Source: JAWOHX01 sp046484975
GTDB taxonomy: Bacteria > Bacillota > Clostridia > DUPQ01
Length of the DNA stretch: 11,245 nucleotides
Direction of reading: 5' to 3'
NCBI GenBank assembly: GCA_046484975.1
Contig: JAWOHX010000159.1
Span: 1 to 11,245 of the forward strand
Part shown: positions 1 through 5,125 of the stretch, in pieces
Layout of the letters: each line of letters starts with the position of its first letter
Numbering within the stretch: the first letter of the stretch is position 1
The notes under the pieces: generated by a model
The model's input: the letters and a program-made list of their open reading frames with translations, nothing else
What the model was told of the DNA's origin: nothing
Database searches by the model: none
Position numbers and translations under genes: made by a program

Positions 1-802
1 TGGTGATGTCGTCTTTGAAATGCAAGGCCTCATGCATGAGGAACCAGGCCGCCTCGATGGCATGTCCGGGATTGACCACCCTTCCCATAGGTGTGTCCAG
101 CCGTTCTCCGTGGACTCCCACGGTTTCCAGGAGAGCCTTGCAATCAGGCTTGAAAAAATTATTGAGAATGTCATTGATGTAAACCCGGGCCATCTGGTCA
201 TAAAACCCCGCCCGTTCCCCATCGGCATCCCGCAGGACATGGTTGGTGTTCAACAGGATCATGGGCACCGCCATGGCTTTCATGGGCCGGACGGCAGGAT
301 TGAATTTCGGGGGCATCCGGTATGGGTCGTTGCCGGGATCACGGTAGATGGAAACCACCAGGTCGTAAACCTTCCTGGCTTTTTCCAGGGCGCCCTTGTC
401 GCCGGTTGCCTTTGCGTACTCGGCAAAAGCAATGACCGCAAAAGTCTCGCTGAACATGTAGCGTCTTTTTCTCAAGGGCTTTCCATCGGCGGTGAGCTGG
501 AAAAACATGCGCCCGTCGTCATCGAAACAATGCTCGTTGAGGAACCTGTAGCCCAAACGGGCGGCATCCAGCCATTCGTCCCGGATGCCATAGGTGTTGC
601 AGAGCTTTGCATAGAGCCATAGGCCGCGGCCCTGGAACCATACCGGCTTGTCTGTGCTGTATACCTTCCCTTTCTGGTCAAGGCAGGTGAAATATCCGCC
701 GTTTTCCCTGTCCAGGGAATGATCCAGCCAGAAGGGGATGCAGTCGTTGAGCAGTTGGTCCCGGTATAGCTGATGGAGTTTTTTAGCCTGGAAGCCTTTC
801 AT
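1..802 (-). CDS. AGE-family sugar 2-epimerase/isomerase (C-terminus cut by window edge)
   Basis: This is the N-terminal 267 residues of an N-acylglucosamine 2-epimerase (AGE, renin-binding-protein) family enzyme. Known members are cytoplasmic (alpha/alpha)6-barrel enzymes that interconvert N-acetylglucosamine and N-acetylmannosamine, mannose and fructose or glucose, or epimerise cellobiose or mannobiose. Visible family signatures are GGYFTCLD (residues 35-42), the WFQGRGLW block (55-62) with a conserved arginine at 59, a SETFA-type segment, and NPGHAIEAAWFL (244-255). His247 in that last block matches the first of the two histidines thought to be catalytic; the second would lie beyond the window. 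Family members are usually about 390-420 residues, so roughly a third is missing. The start is the ATG at 802-800, preceded by AGGAGGG (814-808) five bases upstream. There is no signal peptide. It is divergent from the lipoprotein gene. The substrate cannot be decided from this fragment; amino-sugar or sialic acid use is only suggested by the sialidase-like gene 1.8 kb away. Confidence 0.88.
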   Translation of the reverse strand, partial: MKGFQAKKLHQLYRDQLLNDCIPFWLDHSLDRENGGYFTCLDQKGKVYSTDKPVWFQGRGLWLYAKLCNTYGIRDEWLDAARLGYRFLNEHCFDDDGRMFFQLTADGKPLRKRRYMFSETFAVIAFAEYAKATGDKGALEKARKVYDLVVSIYRDPGNDPYRMPPKFNPAVRPMKAMAVPMILLNTNHVLRDADGERAGFYDQMARVYINDILNNFFKPDCKALLETVGVHGERLDTPMGRVVNPGHAIEAAWFLMHEALHFKDDIT

Positions 803-829
803 GGGAGCCCTCCTGTGATTGTTATCTCC

Positions 830-838
830 AATATACCA
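830..838 (-). promoter_or_regulatory. Extended -10 promoter for the AGE-family epimerase gene
   Basis: On the minus strand this reads TGGTATATT, an extended -10 with one mismatch to TATAAT, followed by GG. The -35 candidate 17 bp upstream (TTACCG, 858-853) is weak, which fits a promoter relying on the TG extension. Transcription would start near 823, giving a leader of about 20 nt that contains the AGGAGGG ribosome site. Confidence 0.55.
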
Positions 839-865
839 TATTTCAAGGGGCGCGGTAAGGTGCAA

Positions 866-885
866 GAATCCTTCCCGGGGGATTC
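866..885. promoter_or_regulatory. Inverted repeat, candidate operator between divergent promoters
   Basis: GAATCC (866-871) and GGATTC (880-885) form a perfect 6-bp inverted repeat with an 8-bp spacer. It lies just upstream of the AGE-gene promoter region and abuts or overlaps the weak -35 region of the lipoprotein/HD promoter, where a regulator could affect both directions. Arms of this length can occur by chance in GC-rich DNA and no other copy was seen, so the role is speculative. Confidence 0.25.
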
Positions 886-901
886 CAGAAGGGGGAAATC
901 A

Positions 902-910
902 TGGTATAAT
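902..910 (+). promoter_or_regulatory. Extended -10 promoter for the lipoprotein-HD unit
   Basis: TGGTATAAT is a perfect TATAAT (905-910) with the TG extension, followed by GG. The -35 candidate with a 17-bp spacer (ATTCCA, 882-887) is poor. Transcription would start near 917, leaving a very short leader before the AGGAGG ribosome site at 921-926. The CCCGGG block at 874-879, 31 bp upstream of TATAAT, is placed exactly as in the sialidase-like gene promoter. Confidence 0.65.
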
Positions 911-932
911 GGGAGGGTCTAGGAGGTGGATC

Positions 933-1262
933 ATGGACAAGACGAAAAACAGATATTGGAAGGTTATTGCCCTTGCTGGACTGGTGGTCATCCTGGTTTT
1001 TGCCCTGGCGGGATGCGTGCCGGGGGACGGAACCAACACAGTAGACAGGCCAGCGGGTTTCTTCTGGGGGATTTGGCATGGATGGCTGGCCCCGGTATCC
1101 CTGATCATCAGCATTTTCAAGGGAAACATCAGGATTTATGAAATCAACAATGTGGGCTGGCTGTATGACTTGGGTTATTACATGGCCATCATCAGCGGGT
1201 TCGGCGGGCTTTCCATCGTAAGGAAAACCAGAAGGACAATCCGGAACAGGGACAATCGTTGA
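933..1262 (+). CDS. Putative small membrane lipoprotein of unknown function
   Basis: A 109-residue protein starting at the ATG at 933, with AGGAGG at 921-926 six bases upstream. An in-frame start farther upstream (819) is unlikely because it would lie before the promoter. The N-terminus has positive charges (K3, K5, R7, K10), a hydrophobic core (11-26) and a lipobox-like LAGC ending at Cys28, which suggests signal peptidase II cleavage and lipidation. The remainder holds GFFWGIWHGWLAPVSLIISIF (42-62), a hydrophilic stretch with NIRIYEINN (65-73), a second hydrophobic segment (about 76-96), and a strongly basic tail (RKTRRTIRNRDNR, 97-109). From memory, small proteins with a GFxxGxWHGxxAP segment, an IYExxNxG motif and a WYDxG-like motif recur in many bacteria without assigned function. 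It may be a lipoprotein with two more membrane helices, or a three-helix protein whose first helix is not cleaved. The HD gene follows after 23 bp, probably on the same transcript. Confidence 0.8.
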   Translation: MDKTKNRYWKVIALAGLVVILVFALAGCVPGDGTNTVDRPAGFFWGIWHGWLAPVSLIISIFKGNIRIYEINNVGWLYDLGYYMAIISGFGGLSIVRKTRRTIRNRDNR

Positions 1263-1285
1263 CCCGGTGGAAATGAGGGCGGCAT

Positions 1286-1882
1286 ATGAAAGACAAACTG
1301 CAGCAACAACTGGATTTCATCATAGAGATCGACAGGATCAAGAGCATTGTGAGGAAATCCAAGATTTTTCACAAGAACAGGTATGAGAACGATGCCGAGC
1401 ACTGCTGGCACATCAGTGTCATGGCCATGGTGCTGGCGGAATATGCCAACGAGAAGATGGACATGCTCAAGGTGCTCAAGATGCTCCTCATCCATGATGT
1501 GGTGAAAATCCAGACTCCCGACAAAATACTGTACAAGAAGACAAAAAAGGATTTTGAAGAGGAAAAAGCCGCCGCCAAAAAGGTCATGGCAATGCTGCCT
1601 CCGCCCCAGGAGGAGGAATTCTTCGGCCTCTGGATGGAATTCAAGGAGAAAAACACCCCGGAATCCCGGTTTGCCGGGGCGGTGGACGGCCTCCAGCCCT
1701 TGATGCAGAATACCATTCGGGACGGCAAGGAATGGCGGGCCTACAACATCACTTATGAGGAAGTCATCGAACGGAACAGGAAGATATCGGAAGGCTCAAA
1801 GATTCTTTGGGACTACATTAAAAAAGAAATCGACCATGCGGACCAGTATGATTTTTCAGACGACATGATGATAACTGAATAG
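1286..1882 (+). CDS. HD-domain phosphohydrolase, YfbR/HDDC2-type (5'-deoxynucleotidase-like)
   Basis: A 198-residue cytoplasmic protein of the HD superfamily, closest in layout to the YfbR/HDDC2 5'-deoxynucleotidase group (Pfam HD_3), which dephosphorylates deoxynucleoside monophosphates using a divalent metal. The metal-ligand pattern is complete: His39 in NDAEHCWH, His70-Asp71 in LIHDVVK, and Asp134 in AVDGLQPL. Other family marks are MAMVLAEYA, the EEEKAAAKKV helix (91-100) and LWMEFKEKNTPESRFA (115-130). One residue is unusual: the glutamate normally three after the HD aspartate (HDxxE, Glu72 in E. coli YfbR) is Lys74, and the usual GD a few residues later reads PDK with Asp79 kept. The start ATG at 1286 has GAGGG (1275-1279) six bases upstream. 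It lies 23 bp after the lipoprotein stop, suggesting co-transcription, and ends just before a hairpin terminator. Superfamily membership is secure; the substrate is not. Confidence 0.88.
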   Translation: MKDKLQQQLDFIIEIDRIKSIVRKSKIFHKNRYENDAEHCWHISVMAMVLAEYANEKMDMLKVLKMLLIHDVVKIQTPDKILYKKTKKDFEEEKAAAKKVMAMLPPPQEEEFFGLWMEFKEKNTPESRFAGAVDGLQPLMQNTIRDGKEWRAYNITYEEVIERNRKISEGSKILWDYIKKEIDHADQYDFSDDMMITE

Positions 1883-1897
1883 AATTGCCATATGGAC

Positions 1898-1930
1898 AAA
1901 AAAAACCAGGCAGGGATTTCTCCCTGCCTG
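1898..1930. terminator. Bidirectional intrinsic terminator between convergent genes
   Basis: A perfect 10-bp stem, CAGGCAGGGA (1907-1916) and TCCCTGCCTG (1921-1930), encloses a TTTC loop. On the minus strand the hairpin is followed, after one G, by eight U residues (A run at 1898-1905), a textbook terminator for the zinc-ribbon gene ending at 1948. On the plus strand it is followed by TGTGATTTTATC, a weaker U-tract that would serve the lipoprotein-HD unit ending at 1882. Confidence 0.92.
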
Positions 1931-1947
1931 TGATTTTATCTTGGGAT

Positions 1948-2415
1948 TCAATAATAGAAATCCATATCCCTGAACAGGGTCGCGAACAGGGAACCCATGG
2001 TGATGGCCATCACGATGCTCAGAATGATGCCCAGGATTACAAGGATCATCACTGCGATGGCATAGTTTTTCTTGTTCTTGTTGGTGCTGCCCCCGAACGC
2101 CCAGACAAAGACCATGATGATGTTGACGATGGGTATGGCCAGCAGGATGAACATCCCCAGATATGCGCCTACGGACAAAGGCTTGTCCAGGGAAACCGCG
2201 TTTGCGCCTGGGCCATAGGTGTATTGGTTGGTCTGCTGTACAGGTTTCGGTGGTGGTGGCGGTGGTGGCGTTGCTGGCACCGGAGGTGGAGGAGGAGTGG
2301 TGCTTTGTTCGGGTTTTATTGCCTCCATGGTCTCCGGAGGCGTGACCCTGGTTCCGCAGTCGTCGCAGAATTTTGCGTTCTCAGCCAGTGTCTTTCCACA
2401 TTTTTCACAATACAT
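1948..2415 (-). CDS. Zinc-ribbon, proline-rich, two-helix membrane protein
   Basis: A 155-residue protein. The N-terminus is a short zinc ribbon, CEKC (Cys3, Cys6) and CDDC (Cys17, Cys20), of the type that opens many Bacillota membrane proteins. A proline-rich linker follows (41-58, with runs of five and seven prolines). Two hydrophobic segments (about 83-106 and 118-148) flank a short polar loop, GGSTNKNKKN (108-117). The order of parts (SVGxxLGMFILLAIPIVNI, VWAFG, TNxNKKNxA) is familiar from uncharacterised zinc-ribbon or DUF4870-like membrane proteins, and no enzymatic function is evident. The chosen start is the ATG at 2415 because GGGGGG lies six bases upstream; the in-frame ATG at 2436 adds seven residues and lacks a good site. 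It has its own strong promoter (2448-2476), giving a leader of about 25 nt, and ends at the bidirectional hairpin, so it appears monocistronic. Confidence 0.85.
   Translation of the reverse strand: MYCEKCGKTLAENAKFCDDCGTRVTPPETMEAIKPEQSTTPPPPPVPATPPPPPPPKPVQQTNQYTYGPGANAVSLDKPLSVGAYLGMFILLAIPIVNIIMVFVWAFGGSTNKNKKNYAIAVMILVILGIILSIVMAITMGSLFATLFRDMDFYY
2242..2295 (-). repeat. Low-complexity proline-codon tract inside the zinc-ribbon gene
   Basis: The stretch encodes residues 41-58, two polyproline runs separated by V-P-A-T. On the plus strand it appears as a G/T-rich tract of repeated GGT, GGC and GGA triplets. It forms an extended linker between the zinc ribbon and the membrane part. Such tracts can vary in length between strains by slippage, in whole codons here. 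Confidence 0.6.
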
Positions 2416-2447
2416 AATATTCCCCCCGATAATCATAATTTGTTTCC

Positions 2448-2476
2448 ATTATACCAGATAACCGGCAGGATGTAAA
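2448..2476 (-). promoter_or_regulatory. Strong sigma-A promoter for the zinc-ribbon membrane protein
   Basis: On the minus strand: -35 TTTACA (2476-2471), a 17-bp spacer, then TATAAT (2453-2448) with a TGG extension (2456-2454). This is five of six matches at -35 and six of six at -10 with optimal spacing, the best promoter in the window. Confidence 0.85.
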
Positions 2477-2489
2477 TTTTAAATGGGCA

Positions 2490-2535
2490 TCCGGGCCGAT
2501 ACTCCTGTATCCCGGGAGATGAACCGGGGCCCGGA
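2490..2535. promoter_or_regulatory. 8-bp-arm inverted repeat with nested hairpin upstream of the sialidase-like gene
   Basis: TCCGGGCC (2490-2497) and GGCCCGGA (2528-2535) are perfect 8-bp inverted arms 30 bp apart. Nested between them, GATAC (2498-2502) and GTATC (2507-2511) form a 5-bp inverted repeat with a TCCT loop, followed by the palindrome CCCGGG (2511-2516). The block spans the -35 region of the plus-strand promoter and ends 6 bp before its -10, so it lies outside the predicted mRNA. That position suits a DNA operator better than an RNA element. No regulator gene is visible nearby. Confidence 0.4.
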
Positions 2536-2538
2536 GCA

Positions 2539-2547
2539 TGATATAAT
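2539..2547 (+). promoter_or_regulatory. Extended -10 promoter for the sialidase-like gene
   Basis: TGATATAAT is a perfect TATAAT (2542-2547) with the TG extension, followed by GG. The -35 candidate at 2519-2524 (ATGAAC) is weak. Transcription would begin near 2554, which places the upstream in-frame ATG at 2483 outside the message and supports the start at 2576. Confidence 0.65.
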
Positions 2548-2575
2548 GGACGGGAGAAAAAAAGAGGTGAAAGAG

Positions 2576-3700
2576 ATGAAAAAACTGGAAAAAATCAAAG
2601 ACATCATCATCTACAAGGACGATTTCTACAACTCCTTCCCCAATGTGGTCCGGCTGAAGGACGACAGGCTGATGGTAAGTTTCAGGAACGCCCCGGAATG
2701 GCAGTACCGCTACCATGATGTGACCCACGGGGATCCCTGCTCCAGAGGGGTCTATGTCCTGTCCGACGATGAGGGGCAAACCTGGAGCCCGAGGCCTTTC
2801 GTGATTTATGACGACTATCTCTACGGCGTCCAGGACCCTTGTCTCAACCTGCTTCGGGACGGGACCATTGTCTCCTCATTTTTCATGTGGAAGGCCTGGG
2901 AAGCCGGGGATTTCCCCGGGGATCCTGAAAAGAGCCACAGGGTTTTCGGCAGGTATTGCCTGGAACTGAAGGATTTGCATACCGTCCGTTCCCATGACGG
3001 GGGGAGAACCTGGGAAGAGCCCGTTCTGGTGGACTTCCCCGGAAAAAAAGCCATGAATTCCGCCCGGGGAAACATGGTGGAGCTGGAGGACGGATCCCTG
3101 TTGTTTGCCGTGGCTTCCTATGGCCACGAGAAAGAGAACCGCAGGGTCATCGTCCTGAAGTCCATGGACCGGGGCAGGAACTGGGTCAGGCTCTACGACA
3201 TCCCCAGGGTTGAAGAGGCGGCCCTGATGGGGGAGCCCAACCTGTACAGGGCGCCTTCAGGGAAGCTGGTCTGCATGATCCGCACCCATTTTGAAAAAGA
3301 GAACAAAACACTGTATGGGGGCTCTGACGCCAGCCTGTCCCCCATGCATGTTTCCGTATCTGATGACGACGGGAAAACGTGGTCCATGCCAAGGGCCACC
3401 AAGTACACCTCCCCCAGTCCCTTTGAAGCCATCCGGCTGGAAAGCGGAAGGGTGGTCATGACCTATGGCCACAGGTATCCCCCCTACGGGATCAAGGCGG
3501 TCTACATGGATGGGGAAATGGAGGAACTGGACACGGCGGAGGAACTGCTGATCCGGGAAGACGGGGTCAACCATGACCTGGGATATACCCGGTCCGTCCA
3601 GCTGAAGAATGGCGACATCCTGGTCGTTTACTATATCTTTTCCCCCGAGGACGGCATACGGCACATCGCCGGCACCTTGCTCCGGGAAACGAAAGGGTAA
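2576..3700 (+). CDS. Sialidase-like Asp-box (BNR repeat) protein, cytoplasmic
   Basis: A 374-residue six-bladed beta-propeller-type protein of the sialidase superfamily. Four Asp boxes (S-x-D-x-G-x-x-W) are visible: SDDEGQTW (63-70), SHDGGRTW (139-146), SMDRGRNW (196-203) and SDDDGKTW (262-269). The N-terminal FPNVVRLKDDRLMVSFR (21-37) and C-terminal GYTRSVQLKNGDILVVYY (336-353) match the first and last blades of uncharacterised exo-sialidase-like proteins. Arginines at 37, 236 and 339 are candidates for a carboxylate-binding triad, and Glu220 (GEPNLYR) is a possible catalytic acid, but I cannot place the full active site. The start ATG at 2576 has GAGGTGA (2564-2570) five bases upstream, and the promoter lies just before it. 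There is no signal peptide or membrane anchor, so it should act inside the cell, perhaps on imported oligosaccharides. It ends 6 bp from the convergent gltD. It could equally be a different glycosidase or lyase with the same fold; true sialidase activity is unproven. Confidence 0.82.
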   Translation: MKKLEKIKDIIIYKDDFYNSFPNVVRLKDDRLMVSFRNAPEWQYRYHDVTHGDPCSRGVYVLSDDEGQTWSPRPFVIYDDYLYGVQDPCLNLLRDGTIVSSFFMWKAWEAGDFPGDPEKSHRVFGRYCLELKDLHTVRSHDGGRTWEEPVLVDFPGKKAMNSARGNMVELEDGSLLFAVASYGHEKENRRVIVLKSMDRGRNWVRLYDIPRVEEAALMGEPNLYRAPSGKLVCMIRTHFEKENKTLYGGSDASLSPMHVSVSDDDGKTWSMPRATKYTSPSPFEAIRLESGRVVMTYGHRYPPYGIKAVYMDGEMEELDTAEELLIREDGVNHDLGYTRSVQLKNGDILVVYYIFSPEDGIRHIAGTLLRETKG

Positions 3701-3706
3701 GCGGAT

Positions 3707-5125
3707 TCAACCCCCCATGAGGGTTGCGTTGCAGGCACGGGCAGCCTCACGGCCTTCCCGTATGGCCCAGACCACCAGGCTCTGGCCTCTTCGCATGTCC
3801 CCGGAAACGAAAACTTTTTCATTCCCTGTGCGGTAGGACCCCGGATCCATGGGCAGGTTCAGACCGAATTCCTTCACAAGGTCCGGGTCCGGACCGGTGA
3901 AGCCCATGGCCAAAAGAACAAGGTCCGCAGGGTAGGTTTTTCCAGAACCGGACAGTTCCACCGGCTGGAAACGGGATTGCCTGTCCTTTTTCCATTCCAC
4001 CTCCGCAACGTCCACGGACAGGAGGACACCCTGGTCGTTCCTGTTGAATGCCTTTGTCGCGATGCAGTATTCCCGGGGGTCGCGACCGAAGACCACCAGA
4101 TGCTCCCGCTGCCCGTAATCGGTTTTTTTAATCCGGGGGAACTGGGGCCAGGGATTGTCCAGTCCCCTGGCTTCCGGAGGCTCGGGAAGGATTTCCAATT
4201 GGCGTATGCTTTTCGCTCCCTGGCGCAAGGCGGAAGCAACACAGTCATTGCCGGTGTCTCCTCCCCCGATGATCACAACATTCTTCCCTTTCGCCGTGAT
4301 GGTTCCCTGGCCATGAATGCATCCGGAGAGGTAATCCAGGGCGAAATGGACCCCTTCCCCAGCCCTGCCGGGCACGTCCAGGTCCCGGGGGACGGGACTC
4401 CCGCAGGCGAGCACCAGAGCATCGAAGCTTTCCAACAACTCATCTTTTGTCAGGTCTTTCCCTACGCAGGTATCCGTGACGAAGGTGATGCCTTCCTGTT
4501 CCATGAGGGAAATCCTGCGTTTGATGATCTCCTTTTCCAGTTTCATGCTGGGGATGCCGTACATGAGCAAGCCCCCGGGATGGGATTGCTTTTCATAGAT
4601 TGTCACCAGATGCCCCGCTTTGTTGAGTTCCTGGGCACAGGCAAGCCCCGCCGGGCCGCTTCCTGCCACAGCTACCTTCCTGCCTGTCCGTACGGCAGGG
4701 AGGCAGGGTTTCACCAGCCCCCTGGCAAAGGCGTCCTCGATGATGGCCAGCTCATTGCTCCGCACCGTCACCATGGGACCCAGAAGGCCCAGGGTGCAGG
4801 AGCCTTCGCACAGGGAAGGGCAGACCCGCCCGGTGAATTCCGGGAAGTTATTGGTTTTTTGAAGCCTTTCCAGGGCCCGCTCCCACCGACCCTGTCCCAG
4901 GTATTCATTGAATTCCGGGATCAGATTGCCCAGGGGGCATCCGTCATGGCAAAAGGGCGTGCCGCAGTCCATGCACCGGGAGGCCTGTGTTTCCCGGTCC
5001 TTTCCACACAGAGGCAGGAGGAACTCGTTCCAGTCCTGTAGCCTCAATGCCTCTTCCCGGCATGCATCGTCATTTCTTTCACAGGTTATGAAGCGAAGGG
5101 ATTTATCCATGTCATCTCCTGTCAT
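3707..5125 (-). CDS. gltD: Glutamate synthase (NADPH-type) small subunit
   Basis: The small (beta) subunit of glutamate synthase, 472 residues, near the usual family length. It takes electrons from NADPH onto FAD and passes them through iron-sulfur clusters to GltB. An N-terminal cysteine-rich iron-sulfur region holds CMDCGTPFCHDGC (Cys51, 54, 59, 63) and CPSLCEGSC (Cys102, 106, 110). An FAD-binding Rossmann motif, GSGPAG, is at 155-160, and an NAD(P)H-binding GGGDTG at 287-292. A C-terminal FAD-contact motif, SGDMRRGQSLVVWAIREG, is at 441-458. Two starts are possible. The ATG at 5125 overlaps the gltB stop as ATGA, with a G-rich site upstream. The ATG at 5110 has a better-placed AGGAG (5120-5116), five bases away. 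Either gives close coupling with gltB. The gene ends 6 bp from the convergent sialidase-like gene and has no terminator of its own. Similar proteins act as electron-transfer subunits elsewhere, but the adjacent gltB makes this assignment firm. Confidence 0.96.
   Translation of the reverse strand: MTGDDMDKSLRFITCERNDDACREEALRLQDWNEFLLPLCGKDRETQASRCMDCGTPFCHDGCPLGNLIPEFNEYLGQGRWERALERLQKTNNFPEFTGRVCPSLCEGSCTLGLLGPMVTVRSNELAIIEDAFARGLVKPCLPAVRTGRKVAVAGSGPAGLACAQELNKAGHLVTIYEKQSHPGGLLMYGIPSMKLEKEIIKRRISLMEQEGITFVTDTCVGKDLTKDELLESFDALVLACGSPVPRDLDVPGRAGEGVHFALDYLSGCIHGQGTITAKGKNVVIIGGGDTGNDCVASALRQGAKSIRQLEILPEPPEARGLDNPWPQFPRIKKTDYGQREHLVVFGRDPREYCIATKAFNRNDQGVLLSVDVAEVEWKKDRQSRFQPVELSGSGKTYPADLVLLAMGFTGPDPDLVKEFGLNLPMDPGSYRTGNEKVFVSGDMRRGQSLVVWAIREGREAARACNATLMGG

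Noticed and set aside
20..622. A 200-codon plus-strand open frame at the left edge.
   Set aside because: It is antisense to the AGE-family epimerase, whose frame is open from 802 to the window edge with strong family motifs and a good ribosome site.
1885..2475. A 196-codon plus-strand open frame with a Trp/Arg-rich run.
   Set aside because: It reads through the terminator hairpin and the antisense of the polyproline tract. The minus-strand zinc-ribbon protein explains the region and has a strong promoter.
3977..5041. A 354-codon plus-strand open frame antisense to gltD.
   Set aside because: It is the shadow of gltD, with no family motif; the sense frame contains intact FAD, NADPH and iron-sulfur motifs.
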